From Xanthomonas sp. DAR 35659 (GTDB lineage Bacteria > Pseudomonadota > Gammaproteobacteria > Xanthomonadales > Xanthomonadaceae): a stretch of 64,000 bases of DNA. This document shows, piece after piece, positions 1 through 8,372 of the stretch. Within the stretch, counting starts at the first letter, position 1; each line of letters starts with the position of its first letter. A model generated the notes under the pieces. It saw nothing but the letters and a program-made list of their open reading frames with translations. It made no database searches and was not told where the DNA came from. The stretch is taken from assembly GCF_041242975.1 (NCBI RefSeq), contig NZ_CP162488.1, positions 5,074,001 to 5,138,000 of the forward strand, read 5' to 3'. The position numbers and the translations under genes are program-made.

Positions 1-114
1 CCCTGCACGGGCCTCGCCTCGGCGCTCCATTGCTCCGCCTTTGTCGTCACGACATGTGCGGGCGGTGCGACGCAGGTGTTTCGCCGCCATGGCGACCTGC
101 GCTTCCTGGTCTGA
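1..114 (+). CDS. Possible C-terminal fragment of an unknown protein, cut by the window edge
   Basis: A frame open from the first base ends at TGA 112-114 and would encode a 37-residue tail ending in GDLRFLV. Third codon positions are mostly G or C, as in the neighbouring real genes, but the fragment is too short to assign a family. It could be a chance frame. The region from here to the end of trpS holds only a REP palindrome. Confidence 0.3.
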   Translation, partial: PCTGLASALHCSAFVVTTCAGGATQVFRRHGDLRFLV

Positions 115-153
115 TGGGAGGGGCTTCAGGGCAACTCCAATAACTTCGAAGTT

Positions 154-224
154 CCTGTAGGAGCGGCTTTAGCCGCGACGGGTTATCGGGAACGCTTCGT
201 CGCGGCTAAAGCCGCTCCTACAGG
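154..224. repeat. REP palindrome (CTTTAGCCGCGAC type)
   Basis: Two inverted 27-bp arms, starting CCTGTAGGAGCGGCTTTAGC and ending in the mirror image, flank a short loop around 181-197. The same palindrome, with CTTCAGCC or CTTTAGCC variants, recurs between genes throughout the window. It can fold into a long stem, and in this window it is the landing site of the IS110-family element. Confidence 0.9.
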
Positions 225-355
225 GCAAACGGCATCTGACTTGATTCGCGAAACGGGCTATCAGAGGTGCCCTTCGGTCGCGAGGCATTGCCGCCAAGGC
301 CTCGTCAGGACTGAACACTTCCCACACCCCTTCATGTCCGGACCAACTTCCGCGC

Positions 356-1648
356 TCAGCCCGCGTCGCGCAGCCGCTGCAGCGCCGCCAGCACCGTCTC
401 GGCCGGCACCGCCAGGGCCAGATCGGCGCCTTCCAGCGCATCGGCCTGCTGCGCCTGCTTGAGTGCGCCGATCACGCGCCCGGCATCGCGCGGCGACTCG
501 AAGCCGCCGCTCTGCAGCAGCAACGCGCCTTCGCCGTCGAGCAGCTTGAAGTAGAAACGGCCGTCGCCTTCGCGGTATTGCTTGAAGCTCGGCAACGCCT
601 GCCTGGCCGTCGCCGCCTCGGCCTGGCCGGCGTCGCGCAGCGACAGATCGCGCAGGCCCACTGCATGGCGCAACTCGGCCAGGAACGGCGTGGCGTAGCG
701 CGCGCGCAAACGCTGCGCGTTGTCGCGCAGGATCGCCTCGATGTCGCCCGGACGCGCCATCAACGCTTCGTAGCGCGCGCGCATCGGCGCGATCTCGGCG
801 TCGATGCGCTCGAACAACTGCTGCTTGGCCTCGCCCCAGCCGATGCCGTCGGCGAAGGCCTGCGCGAACGCCGCGGTCTCCTCGACGCTGGCGAAGGCCT
901 GGTACAGCTGGAACAGCGCCGACCCTTCCGTCTCCTTCGGCTCGCCGGGCGCGCGCGAATCGGTGACGATCGCGAACACGCGCTTCTTCAGCTCCTCGCG
1001 CGGGGCGAACAGCGGAATGGTGTTGTCGTAGCTCTTGCTCATCTTGCGCCCGTCCAGCCCGGGCAGGGTGGCCACCTGCTCGTCGATCAGCGCTTCGGGC
1101 AAGGTGAAGTAATCGCGCCCATAGACGTGATTGAAGCGCTGGCCCATATCGCGCGCCATCTCGATGTGCTGGATCTGGTCGCGGCCCACCGGCACCTGTT
1201 GCGCATTGAACAGGAGGATGTCGGCGGCCATCAGCACCGGATACATGAACAACCCGGCGCTGACCCCGGCATCGTCGTCCTCGCCGTCGGCGCGGTTCTT
1301 GTCCACCGCCGCCTTGTAGGCGTGGGCGCGGTTGAGCAGACCCTTGCCGGCGACGCAGGTCAGGAACCAGTTCAGCTCGTTGGTCTCCGGCACGTCGGAC
1401 TGCCGGTAGAACCACACCTTCGACGGATCCAGCCCGGCCGCCAGCCACGAGGCGGCGATTTCCAGGGTCGAGCGCTGGGTCCGCGCCGGGTCCTGCGCCT
1501 TGATCAGGCTGTGCAGGTCGGCCAGGAAATAGAAGCTCTCGATGCCGGGGCGCAGGCTGGCCTGCACGGCGGGGCGGATCGCGCCGACGTAGTTGCCCAG
1601 ATGCGGGGTGCCGGAGGTGGTGATGCCGGTGAGGACGCGGGTGGTCAT
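356..1648 (-). CDS. trpS: Tryptophan--tRNA ligase with a C-terminal extension
   Basis: Charges tRNA-Trp with tryptophan in the cytoplasm (class I synthetase). The 430-residue product carries the HIGH-type signature PHLGN (residues 15-19) and KMSKS (202-206). The chosen ATG at 1648 gives MTTRVLTGITTSG, the family's usual N-terminus; the frame stays open 76 codons further upstream but that part has no TrpS character. E. coli TrpS is about 334 residues, so about 95 are extra here. Residues about 354-399 (RFYFKLLDGEGALLLQSGGF and what follows) resemble the small YegP/DUF1508 fold, which I infer from the pattern only. The gene is followed by a REP and its promoter faces the secreted-protein gene at 1756. 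Confidence 0.95.
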   Translation of the reverse strand: MTTRVLTGITTSGTPHLGNYVGAIRPAVQASLRPGIESFYFLADLHSLIKAQDPARTQRSTLEIAASWLAAGLDPSKVWFYRQSDVPETNELNWFLTCVAGKGLLNRAHAYKAAVDKNRADGEDDDAGVSAGLFMYPVLMAADILLFNAQQVPVGRDQIQHIEMARDMGQRFNHVYGRDYFTLPEALIDEQVATLPGLDGRKMSKSYDNTIPLFAPREELKKRVFAIVTDSRAPGEPKETEGSALFQLYQAFASVEETAAFAQAFADGIGWGEAKQQLFERIDAEIAPMRARYEALMARPGDIEAILRDNAQRLRARYATPFLAELRHAVGLRDLSLRDAGQAEAATARQALPSFKQYREGDGRFYFKLLDGEGALLLQSGGFESPRDAGRVIGALKQAQQADALEGADLALAVPAETVLAALQRLRDAG

Positions 1649-1755
1649 GCGGAAGATCGAAGGCCGGAAGAAACCCGCCGAGTTTAACCGCTGCGCGGCA
1701 ACCCCGTTCCGCCGCGCCGCGCGTTCAATGCCAGGTCCCTCCCTGGAGTCGTCCC

Positions 1756-2598
1756 ATGCGTCCCCTCGCTCGCCCGCTTTGGATCCGCCGGATCGGCCCG
1801 CTCTCGGCCGCCCTGCTGTGCATCGCCCTGTTGTGCGGCTTTCGCCCCTACCCTGCGCCGCCGCCCAACGCGCCACTGGTGGCCCTGAACGTGGTCGATC
1901 GCGATGCCGGCGGTGAAGTTCTGCCGGAATACCGGCAGCGCGGACAGCGCTGGATCGCCGCCACGCCGGGCCACCGCTACACGCTGCGCCTGACCAACCT
2001 CACCGGCCGCCGCGTGCTGGTGGTACTGGCGGTGGACGGGGTCAACGCGGTCAGCGGCGAAACCGCCGCCAGCGACCAGCGCGGCTACGTGCTCGCGCCG
2101 TGGCGGAGCGCCGAGATCGCCGGCTGGCGCAAATCGCGGCAGGAGATCGCGCAGTTCGTGTTCACCGACCTGGCCGACAGCTACGCCGCCCGCACCGGCC
2201 GCCCCGACGACGTCGGCGTGATCGGCATGGCGGTGTTCAACGAGGCGCCCACGATCGTGCCGCAGGTCGCCATCGAAGGCCGCGCGCGTGCCGCCGCACC
2301 CGCCGCGCCGATGCCGGCACCAGCGCCAGCCATGGCGCCCATGCAGGAAAGCGACGCCATGCAGCGCGCCGAGCAGCGCCTGGGCACCGGGCATGGCGAG
2401 CGCGAATGGTCGCCGTCCAGCCTCACCACGTTCGAACGCGCCAGCGACGTGCCGAAGGAGCGCCTGCAGCTGCGCTACGACAGCCGCGCGCGGCTGATCG
2501 CGCGCGGCGTGATCCCGCAGTGGCGGCCGTCCCCGCGCGTGGCCGAGGCGCCGCGCGCCTTTCCCGGCGACTTCGTGCCGGATCCGCCGGCGCGCTGA
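1756..2598 (+). CDS. Conserved hypothetical exported protein
   Basis: The 280-residue product has a basic start (MRPLARPLWIRR) and a hydrophobic stretch at about residues 13-28, so it is exported or membrane-anchored. The mature part has a beta-rich stretch (residues about 40-165) containing GHRYTLRLTNLTGRRVLVVL and later VGVIGMAVFNE. An Ala/Pro/Met linker and a tail rich in Arg and Pro follow. I do not recognise a named family; similar uncharacterised proteins are common in gamma-proteobacteria. It is divergent from trpS with about 107 bp between the starts and ends at a strong hairpin. Confidence 0.75.
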   Translation: MRPLARPLWIRRIGPLSAALLCIALLCGFRPYPAPPPNAPLVALNVVDRDAGGEVLPEYRQRGQRWIAATPGHRYTLRLTNLTGRRVLVVLAVDGVNAVSGETAASDQRGYVLAPWRSAEIAGWRKSRQEIAQFVFTDLADSYAARTGRPDDVGVIGMAVFNEAPTIVPQVAIEGRARAAAPAAPMPAPAPAMAPMQESDAMQRAEQRLGTGHGEREWSPSSLTTFERASDVPKERLQLRYDSRARLIARGVIPQWRPSPRVAEAPRAFPGDFVPDPPAR

Positions 2599-2616
2599 AC
2601 CGCGCGCACGAACGAA

Positions 2617-2640
2617 AACGGGTCGCGAACGCGACCCGTT
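2617..2640. terminator. Hairpin between convergent genes
   Basis: Arms AACGGGTCGCG and CGCGACCCGTT enclose a 2-3 nt loop. It sits 19 bp after the stop of the plus-strand exported protein and 27 bp after the stop of the minus-strand CsbD gene, so it probably serves both. No long U tract follows on either side. Confidence 0.6.
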
Positions 2641-2666
2641 GGGGGCAACAAGGCGCGTGGCTGGCC

Positions 2667-2882
2667 TCAGTTGCGGTACTCCTTGTCCAGACCGTCCTGG
2701 AACGTGCGCACCTCGCGCTCGGCGCGGTCGCGATCCCAGCCGTAGCGCTCCTGCAGCTTGCCGGACAGGTACTGCGCATTGCCCTCGGCCACGTCGAAAT
2801 CGTCGTCGGTCAGATCGCCCCACTGGGCCTTGATCTTGCCTTTGAGCTGGGTCCACTTGCCGGAAATGATGTCTTTGTTCAT
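2667..2882 (-). CDS. CsbD-family stress protein
   Basis: A 71-residue soluble, highly charged protein starting [20 protein letters not shown], followed by WGDLTDDD and the motif [15 protein letters not shown]. This is the CsbD-like (YjbJ) pattern, a family of abundant small proteins induced by general stress whose molecular function is unknown. The length is normal for the family. The start at 2882 is fixed by the conserved MNKD opening; an upstream in-frame extension has no similarity to the family. It lies upstream of, and on the same strand as, no obvious partner; the entericidin-like genes lie behind it. Confidence 0.9.
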   Translation of the reverse strand: MNKDIISGKWTQLKGKIKAQWGDLTDDDFDVAEGNAQYLSGKLQERYGWDRDRAEREVRTFQDGLDKEYRN

Positions 2883-3019
2883 AGCGTCGCTCTCGTTGGG
2901 TCGCGGCGATCGAACCGCACGCCCAGCATCGCGCCGCCGCCGTTGCCCGCCGATCAATGCACCGTCAACGCGGCATGAGGGCGGTGAACCGTTTACCGTG
3001 CGGCGCCCGGCGACCGCGC

Positions 3020-3050
3020 AAAAAGAAAGGGCCGGCAAGCCGGCCCTTTC
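3020..3050 (-). terminator. Rho-independent terminator of the first entericidin-like gene
   Basis: Read on the minus strand, GAAAGGGCCGGC, a 4-nt loop and GCCGGCCCTTTC are followed by a run of T, a textbook intrinsic terminator about 20 bp after the stop at 3069. Confidence 0.8.
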
Positions 3051-3068
3051 GATCACCGAGCGCGTGGC

Positions 3069-3203
3069 TCAGTTCTTCGCGGCGTCTTCGACCTTCTCGC
3101 CGGCCTTCTGCACATCCTTGCCCGCACCGGCCACGGTGTTGCAGCCAGACAGCAGGCCGACCGAGAACATCGCCAGCAGCATCCACGCAAAGGTACGCTT
3201 CAT
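3069..3203 (-). CDS. Entericidin-like lipoprotein, copy 1
   Basis: A 44-residue protein starting MKRTFAWMLLAMFSVG, with a lipobox LLSGC (Cys21) and the mature sequence CNTVAGAGKDVQKAGEKVED ending in AAKN. It is the EcnA/EcnB family: tiny lipoproteins exported, lipidated on Cys and probably placed in the outer membrane. In E. coli the pair acts as an antidote/toxin related to cell lysis; whether this applies here is unknown. It is one of two tandem paralogues, 95 bp apart, each with its own start region (AGGAGTG upstream of this one). A terminator follows. Confidence 0.85.
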   Translation of the reverse strand: MKRTFAWMLLAMFSVGLLSGCNTVAGAGKDVQKAGEKVEDAAKN

Positions 3204-3298
3204 GGTTTCACTCCTTCGTTGATTGTGGGAACACGACGCGCGAGGGCGCCTGGATTACGGTTCGAAACGGGACACACGCAACAGCGACAGCGGAGGGA

Positions 3299-3451
3299 TC
3301 AGCACGTGCCGTCGCTGCAGTCGGCCGCCTTGTCTTCCACCTTCTCGCCCGCCTTCTGCATGTCCTTGCCGGCACCGGCCACGGTGTTGCAGCCGGACAG
3401 CAGGCCGGCGGAGAACAGGGTCAGCATCATCAAGGTGAGCAGTCGCTTCAT
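3299..3451 (-). CDS. Entericidin-like lipoprotein, copy 2
   Basis: A 50-residue paralogue of the downstream gene: MKRLLTLMMLTLFSAG, lipobox LLSGC (Cys21) and the same CNTVAGAGKDMQKAGEKVED core. It differs in ending with KAADCSDGTC, which adds two cysteines that could form a disulfide after export. The chosen ATG at 3451 gives the canonical signal peptide; the frame runs 34 codons upstream without signal character. The near-identical cores of the two copies point to a tandem duplication followed by divergence of the tails. Confidence 0.85.
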   Translation of the reverse strand: MKRLLTLMMLTLFSAGLLSGCNTVAGAGKDMQKAGEKVEDKAADCSDGTC

Positions 3452-3598
3452 CGTGGAATCCTCGCAGTAACACGGCTTTAGGGGGACAGCGGCGATAGCC
3501 GTTGCCGAGCTACCGTCTGGCGGTGAATCTGACTTCACCACTGTGGATTTCACGTGAATGAAGCGCCTGAATGTTCAGCTTCGTTCCGGAAACCCGCG

Positions 3599-4522
3599 TC
3601 AGTCGCGCATCAGCGTGGACTTGCCGAACAGGCTTTCGACCAGGTCCACCGCCAGTTCGGCGGTCAGGTTGCGATGGTCCAGGACCGGGTTGAGTTCGAC
3701 GATGTCCAACGACCCCATCCGCCCGCTGTCGGCGATCATCTCCATCACCAGCTGCGCTTCGCGGTAGTTGGGCCCGCCGGGCACGGTGGTGCCCACGCCC
3801 GGCGCGATGCTGGGATCGAGGAAGTCCACGTCGAAGCTCACGTGCAGATGGGTGTCGGCATCGAGTCCGTCCAGGGCGGCTTCCATGGTCCGCTTCATGC
3901 CCATCTCGTCGATGTAGCGCATGTCGTACACGTCGATGCGGTGCTGCTTGATCAGGCGCTTCTCGTCCGGATCCACCGAGCGGATGCCGATCTGGCGGAC
4001 CTGGTCCGGGCGCAGCGCCGGCGCCGTGCCGCCCAGTTCGGTGAGCGCCTGCGGCCCCAGGCCGCACAGGCAGGCCACCGGCATGCCGTGCACGTTGCCC
4101 GACGGGGTCACCTCACTGGTGTTGAAGTCCGAGTGCGCGTCCAGCCATAGCACCCGCAGCTTGCGCCCCTGCTCGCGGCAATGCCGCGCCACCGCGGTGA
4201 TCGAGCCGATGCCCAGGCAGTGGTCGCCGCCGAGCATGATCGGCATGCGCCCGGTGCGCAGTTCGGCGTAGCTGGCCTCCATCAGCGCCCGGTTCCAGGC
4301 CACTACTTCGTCCAGATGCCGATAGCCGTCGACCGGCGATTGCCAGGGATTGCGTGGACCGTCGAGATTGCCGAGGTCGCGCACCTCGATGCCGCGCGCG
4401 GCCAGCGCCTCGTGCAGGCCGGCGATGCGCAGCGCCTCCGGCCCCATGCGCGCGCCACGGTGGCCGGCGCCGATGTCGGTGGGAACGCCGATCAGGGACA
4501 CCGGCGGAAAAGAGGAACTCAT
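3599..4522 (-). CDS. rocF: Arginase
   Basis: Hydrolyses L-arginine to ornithine and urea in the cytoplasm with a binuclear manganese centre. The 307 residues contain all three ureohydrolase signatures: GGDH (98-101), DAHSDFN (128-134) and SFDVDFLDP (229-237), supplying the metal ligands His101, Asp128, His130, Asp132, Asp231 and Asp233. The start MSSSFPPVSLIGVPTDIGAG is typical of arginases rather than agmatinases, and VPGGPNYRE near the C-terminus is the arginase substrate-loop pattern. It is monocistronic, with an AT-richer leader behind it (3452-3598) belonging to the lipoprotein gene. Confidence 0.9.
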   Translation of the reverse strand: MSSSFPPVSLIGVPTDIGAGHRGARMGPEALRIAGLHEALAARGIEVRDLGNLDGPRNPWQSPVDGYRHLDEVVAWNRALMEASYAELRTGRMPIMLGGDHCLGIGSITAVARHCREQGRKLRVLWLDAHSDFNTSEVTPSGNVHGMPVACLCGLGPQALTELGGTAPALRPDQVRQIGIRSVDPDEKRLIKQHRIDVYDMRYIDEMGMKRTMEAALDGLDADTHLHVSFDVDFLDPSIAPGVGTTVPGGPNYREAQLVMEMIADSGRMGSLDIVELNPVLDHRNLTAELAVDLVESLFGKSTLMRD

Positions 4523-4897
4523 GCGGACGTGCTCCAGCGAAAAATGTGCGCCAGTCTAACGAGACCGACGCGGCGCGCCTTGCCGCGACGCAACAGGCAG
4601 CGCGCGCTTGCGCTCGCGGCGGCGGATGTTCACTTCGGCCAACGCGAAAGCATGGCGTAGCGCCTCGGTGTAAGCCCAAGCACCAAGGCGCGAGTGCCAA
4701 TGCAGGTGGCGCCGAGACGCGCATTCAAGGCCACGCACTCAGGCCGAGCGCCCGGCGTCGCTCGGCCATTGGGGGTGCCGACCTGCTCCAGCCGGCTTGT
4801 TCCGGCAAAGACCGCGTGCGCTGCACAGGCCAGGCACACGGGTTGGACGTCGGCAGCACGCGCTGGCTAAGCTGTGCCGCTGTTCCTGGAGGTCGCC
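4523..4897. other. Gene-free interval
   Basis: About 375 bp between the arginase start and the broken gene at 4898. Open frames here overlap in several phases and show no recognisable protein. I see no RNA gene or REP palindrome in it. Confidence 0.5.
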
Positions 4898-5248
4898 GTG
4901 GAAACGCCCCTGATCGTGTCCCTGGAAGCCGCGTTCGCGGGGCTGACGTTCCTTCCTTGGTTCGCATGGGCGCACAACAGCCTCGATCCCAGGCTGATCC
5001 TCCACGCGGACCATGTGGAGTACCGCGTCCTGCGCACGCGTACCCGCGCGTAGCGTGAAATCGCCAAGGTGGACTATCGGAGGGCACGGGACACCGAGAA
5101 CGTCGTGCTGGAATTTCATGGCGCGAAGGCGACGTTCATCGCGAACACCGGACTGGTCCGGCGCACCAGGGAGGCCATCGCCTTCCTCGATCGGCGGGGG
5201 TGTCCGCTTTCCGCGCACGCACGCGGCTTGCTGCTGCCAGGCGCGTAG
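4898..5248 (+). pseudogene. Small PH-like hypothetical gene interrupted by an amber codon
   Basis: From GTG 4898, preceded by CTGGAGG, the frame reads 51 codons (VETPLIVSLEAAFAGLTFLP, then LDPRLILHADHVEYRVLRTR) to TAG at 5051-5053. It then continues in phase for 64 sense codons (REIAKVDYRRARDTENVVLE and onward) to TAG 5246. Both halves have the codon use of the neighbours, and together they read as one beta-rich domain resembling bacterial PH-like domains. A single substitution of a Gln or Arg-type codon would explain the break. It may be a pseudogene or a sequencing error; readthrough is also possible but unsupported. Confidence 0.5.
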
Positions 5249-5443
5249 GTCAACAGCAGTACAGCGCCCAGGTCTGCCTACTCAAGTCGCACAGCGACGC
5301 TCGGCGCCACGGAGGCAATATCGGCGTCCTGTTCGCGACTGCCGCACATTTGCGCCCGCGAAAACGCGCCGGTCTTTGATCGCGCCGGATCGTCTTCGAA
5401 CAGGCTTCCTGCGCGGAATCGGCAGCAAGGATGGGAAACGGGG

Positions 5444-5519
5444 TGGTGCCGCTTATCCGAATCGAACGGATGACCTACTGTTTACAAGACAGTTGCTCTA
5501 CCGACTGAGCTAAAGCGGC
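5444..5519 (-). tRNA. tRNA-Thr (anticodon UGU)
   Basis: On the minus strand the sequence starts GCCGCTTTAGCTCAGTCGG and ends AAGCGGC-A-CCA. The acceptor stem GCCGCTT/AAGCGGC, the D-loop, an anticodon arm ACTGT-CTTGTAA-ACAGT with anticodon TGT, and the GTTCGAATC T-arm are all complete. The 3' CCA is encoded. It lies just downstream of birA-coaX-SPOR. Confidence 0.97.
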
Positions 5520-5604
5520 AAGACGGGTTGCGGTGCCACTGCGGGCCGCCGCAGTCTACCTGCTTGCGGGCCGCCACGGCATGCCGCGGCGGCGGCGGCG
5601 CATT

Positions 5605-6507
5605 CTAGCGCAGCGTGGCGCAGTCCAGCGTGCGCTGCCGCGACGCGCCGAGTTGCCGGCGCACGGCCGAGGCCTGCGCCGCGTTGCTGGCGCGCAGGTC
5701 CAGCCACCACTGCGACTGGCCGCTGCCGCCGCTGGGAATCAGGTCGGCGTTGAAGCCGGCACGGGCCAGTTCGGCCTGGCGGCGTTCGGCGCCTTCGCGG
5801 CTGCGGTACTGGCCCAGGGCGATCGCGTTGCCGGCATCGCCCTGGCGCAACGGGTAGTAGTCGCGGATGCCGGCAGCGACGATGCGTTCGACAGCGGCCT
5901 TGATGCCGTCCTCGCCGCCGATGGTCGGCAGCACCACGCGAAAGCTGGTGGCGTCGCCATCGCCGACCTCGCGCAGGCGCGGACGCGGCGCGGCGCCGCC
6001 GAGCCTGGCCACCGCCGCCTCGGCCGCGGCGCGATCCGGATACGGCCCCAGGCTCTGGCACACGGGTGCGCCTGCCGGCTCGGTCGCGGCGACCTGGACG
6101 TCGGTATTGGCTGGCTTGGCAGGTGCAGGCGTAGGTGCAGACGGTGCTGATGTAGATCGCGCTGGTGTAGATGGCGCGGCGGCGACCCCGGCCGGCGCAG
6201 TGGTGGCCGCCACCGCGGCGCTTCGCGGCGCATCCGCCGCGGGTGCGCCGAGCGTCGGGCCGGCGGCCGTCGATGCGCCTGCGCCAGGATCGGCCGTCTT
6301 CGCGTCCACGGACGCGGCAGCGGTACTCGCCGGCGCCGCGCCAGGCGCCTGTGCGGCGGCCGGCGCCTGCACCAACTGCAACGTCGCCACGCCCGCCGGC
6401 ACTGCCGGCATCGGCACCGCCGGCGGCGTCTGCGGCTGCGTCGCCCACCACAGCGCGACGCCGAGGTTGAGGATGGTCAGGACGACGAGCAGGGCGCGGA
6501 CGAGCAT
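5605..6507 (-). CDS. Membrane-anchored SPOR-domain protein
   Basis: The 300-residue product has one N-terminal membrane segment (MLVRALLVVLTILNLGVALW), a long Ala/Pro/Ser/Thr-rich periplasmic linker (about 25-140) and a C-terminal SPOR-like domain (about 188-260, with GQYRSREGAERRQAELARAG). SPOR domains bind denuded glycan strands of septal peptidoglycan, so a role at the division site or in cell-wall handling is likely. It starts 9 bp after coaX stops and is the third gene of a birA-coaX-SPOR operon, an arrangement also seen in other beta- and gamma-proteobacteria. Confidence 0.85.
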   Translation of the reverse strand: MLVRALLVVLTILNLGVALWWATQPQTPPAVPMPAVPAGVATLQLVQAPAAAQAPGAAPASTAAASVDAKTADPGAGASTAAGPTLGAPAADAPRSAAVAATTAPAGVAAAPSTPARSTSAPSAPTPAPAKPANTDVQVAATEPAGAPVCQSLGPYPDRAAAEAAVARLGGAAPRPRLREVGDGDATSFRVVLPTIGGEDGIKAAVERIVAAGIRDYYPLRQGDAGNAIALGQYRSREGAERRQAELARAGFNADLIPSGGSGQSQWWLDLRASNAAQASAVRRQLGASRQRTLDCATLR

Positions 6508-6516
6508 GCGCCGATT

Positions 6517-7257
6517 CTACCCGGCGGCTGCGGCCGCGGCGTGCGCCTGCGCCCACAGTGCCAGCCCGTCCAACACCAGCGATGGGCGTTGTTCGGCGCG
6601 CGGCAACGCATGCAGCAAGGCCGGCGCGCCGCCGCCGTGGAGCAACAGATGCAACGGCCGCCCCAGCAGTGCCTGCCCCTGCTGCAGGCTGCGTTCGATC
6701 AGCGCCAACGCCGCGCCATCGCAGCCGGAAGCCAGCGCATCCGTGGTTTCGGTGGCGAACTCGCGATAGGCACCGCCCTCGGCCGGCAACTGCGCGGCGC
6801 GTTGCTGCAGCGCCTGGCGCATCGTGGTCGGCGACGGCGCGATGCGCCCGCCGTGGTGCAGGCCATCGCGATCGAGCAGGTCCACGGTCAGCGCGGTACC
6901 GACCCCGACCACCAGCACGTCGCCACCGTCATGTGCGGCGAGCAGGGCCAGAAAGCGGTCCACGCCGAAGCGTTGCGGCTCTGCGTAGGCGATGCGTACG
7001 CCGGCGCAGGCGGCCTCGGTGCGCGCCACCCGCACCTGCGCGAAGCGCGCGCGCAGCGCCTCCAGCACCGCCGCGGTCAAGGCCGGCGCGGCGACGCTGG
7101 CGACGTAGGCGGTGTCGCCGCGCGGCAAGGCCGCCACCGCGGCCGCCTCCATGGTCTCGGCACCATGCGCCCAGGCCTGCACCGGGCCGGCGCCGCCGCG
7201 TTCCAGCGCGGCGAACTTGAAGCGCGAATTGCCCAGGTCGAACAACCAGTCGCTCAT
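6517..7257 (-). CDS. coaX: Type III pantothenate kinase
   Basis: Phosphorylates pantothenate in the first step of coenzyme A synthesis. The 246 residues start MSDWLFDLGNSRFKFAAL (the ATP-binding DxGNT/S motif) and contain FGVDRFLALLAAH and GTALTVDLLD, the signature blocks of CoaX (ASKHA fold). The ATG overlaps the birA stop as ATGA, so translation is probably coupled. A longer frame extends upstream only because it reads through birA out of phase. Confidence 0.95.
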   Translation of the reverse strand: MSDWLFDLGNSRFKFAALERGGAGPVQAWAHGAETMEAAAVAALPRGDTAYVASVAAPALTAAVLEALRARFAQVRVARTEAACAGVRIAYAEPQRFGVDRFLALLAAHDGGDVLVVGVGTALTVDLLDRDGLHHGGRIAPSPTTMRQALQQRAAQLPAEGGAYREFATETTDALASGCDGAALALIERSLQQGQALLGRPLHLLLHGGGAPALLHALPRAEQRPSLVLDGLALWAQAHAAAAAAG

Positions 7258-8219
7258 GCCGGCCGCACGCTGACTTCGCCGGCATGCAACGGCCGCTCGC
7301 CATCGGCGAAGGCCACCCGCAGCGCGCCGTCCTCGGCCAGGCCCAGCGCCACACCCTCGCGCGGCGTGCCGCCGTCGTCGATGCGGATCGCGCGCCCGGC
7401 GAGCAGGTCCAGCGCCGCGTAGCGCGGCAGGAACGGCGCCAGGCCCTGCGCGTCGAACAGCGCCAGCGCCGGTAGCAGATGCGACAGCACCGCGGCGGCG
7501 ATCGCGTTGCGCGAAACCTCGGCGCCGGCCAGTGTGGCCAGGTCGGTCCACGGCTGGTCGATGGCCGCGGCACTGGCCGCCGGCATGCGCACGTTGAGGC
7601 CCAGGCCGATCACCGCCCGCGCCGGGCCGGCGAACTCGCCGCCGCCCTCGACCAGCAGCCCGCCGAGCTTGCGCCCGTCGGCGAGCAGGTCGTTCGGCCA
7701 TTTCAGCCCGACCGTGGCGAAGCCGGCCGCGCGCAACGCCTCGGCCACGGCTACGCCGGCGGCCAGGCTCAGCCCGCCCAGCCGCCCCAGCCCGCCGTCG
7801 AAGCCGCGCGCCACCGACAGGTACAGGTGCGCCGCCAGCGGCGAGGCCCAGACCCGGCCGCGGCGGCCGCGGCCGCCGGTCTGGCGCTCGGCCAGCAGCA
7901 CGTCGCTGCCGTGGGCCGGCACCGGCCGCGCCAGCAGCGTGCTGTTGCTGGAGGCCAGGCTCCAGGCGATCTCCAACCCGGCCAGCTCGGCGCGTGCCGC
8001 CGGCGCCAGCGCGGCGCGGAGGCGCTCGGCGTCGAGCAGTTCCAGCGGCCGCGCCAGCCCGTAGCCGTCGCCGGCCCGGCCGTCGATCTCCACCCCGGCC
8101 GCGCGCAGCGCCTGAATGCGCTTCCAGACCGCGGCCCGGGTCAGCCCGAAGGAGCGCGCCAGGGCGTCGCCGGAAAGGCGGCCCTGGCCGAGCCGGGCCA
8201 GGAGTTCGCGCTCGTCCAC
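7254..8219 (-). CDS. birA: Biotin--[acetyl-CoA-carboxylase] ligase / biotin repressor
   Basis: Activates biotin to biotinyl-AMP and attaches it to the carboxylase carrier protein; with its N-terminal winged helix it may also repress biotin genes. The helix-turn-helix is visible at DALARSFGLTRAAVWKRIQA (residues about 18-37), and the catalytic part has GGRGRRGR (biotin/ATP loop) and VGLKWPNDLL. I chose GTG 8219 (VDERELLARLGQGRLSG), matching the usual xanthomonad start; an in-frame GTG at 8243 is an alternative. First gene of the operon with coaX and the SPOR protein. Confidence 0.92.
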   Translation of the reverse strand: MDERELLARLGQGRLSGDALARSFGLTRAAVWKRIQALRAAGVEIDGRAGDGYGLARPLELLDAERLRAALAPAARAELAGLEIAWSLASSNSTLLARPVPAHGSDVLLAERQTGGRGRRGRVWASPLAAHLYLSVARGFDGGLGRLGGLSLAAGVAVAEALRAAGFATVGLKWPNDLLADGRKLGGLLVEGGGEFAGPARAVIGLGLNVRMPAASAAAIDQPWTDLATLAGAEVSRNAIAAAVLSHLLPALALFDAQGLAPFLPRYAALDLLAGRAIRIDDGGTPREGVALGLAEDGALRVAFADGERPLHAGEVSVRPA

Positions 8220-8372
8220 GCCGGTTGCATCGCCTCGTTTCACCCCGCACGCCCCCGAAGACGCGACCCAGAAGCGGAAAAGTATGCGGGAAGCGCCGCC
8301 CGCGCGCGCGGCGGCGGCCCTGCGCCGGGTAAAAACCGCGCTAGAATCGGGATTCACCGCCGCTCGCAATGG

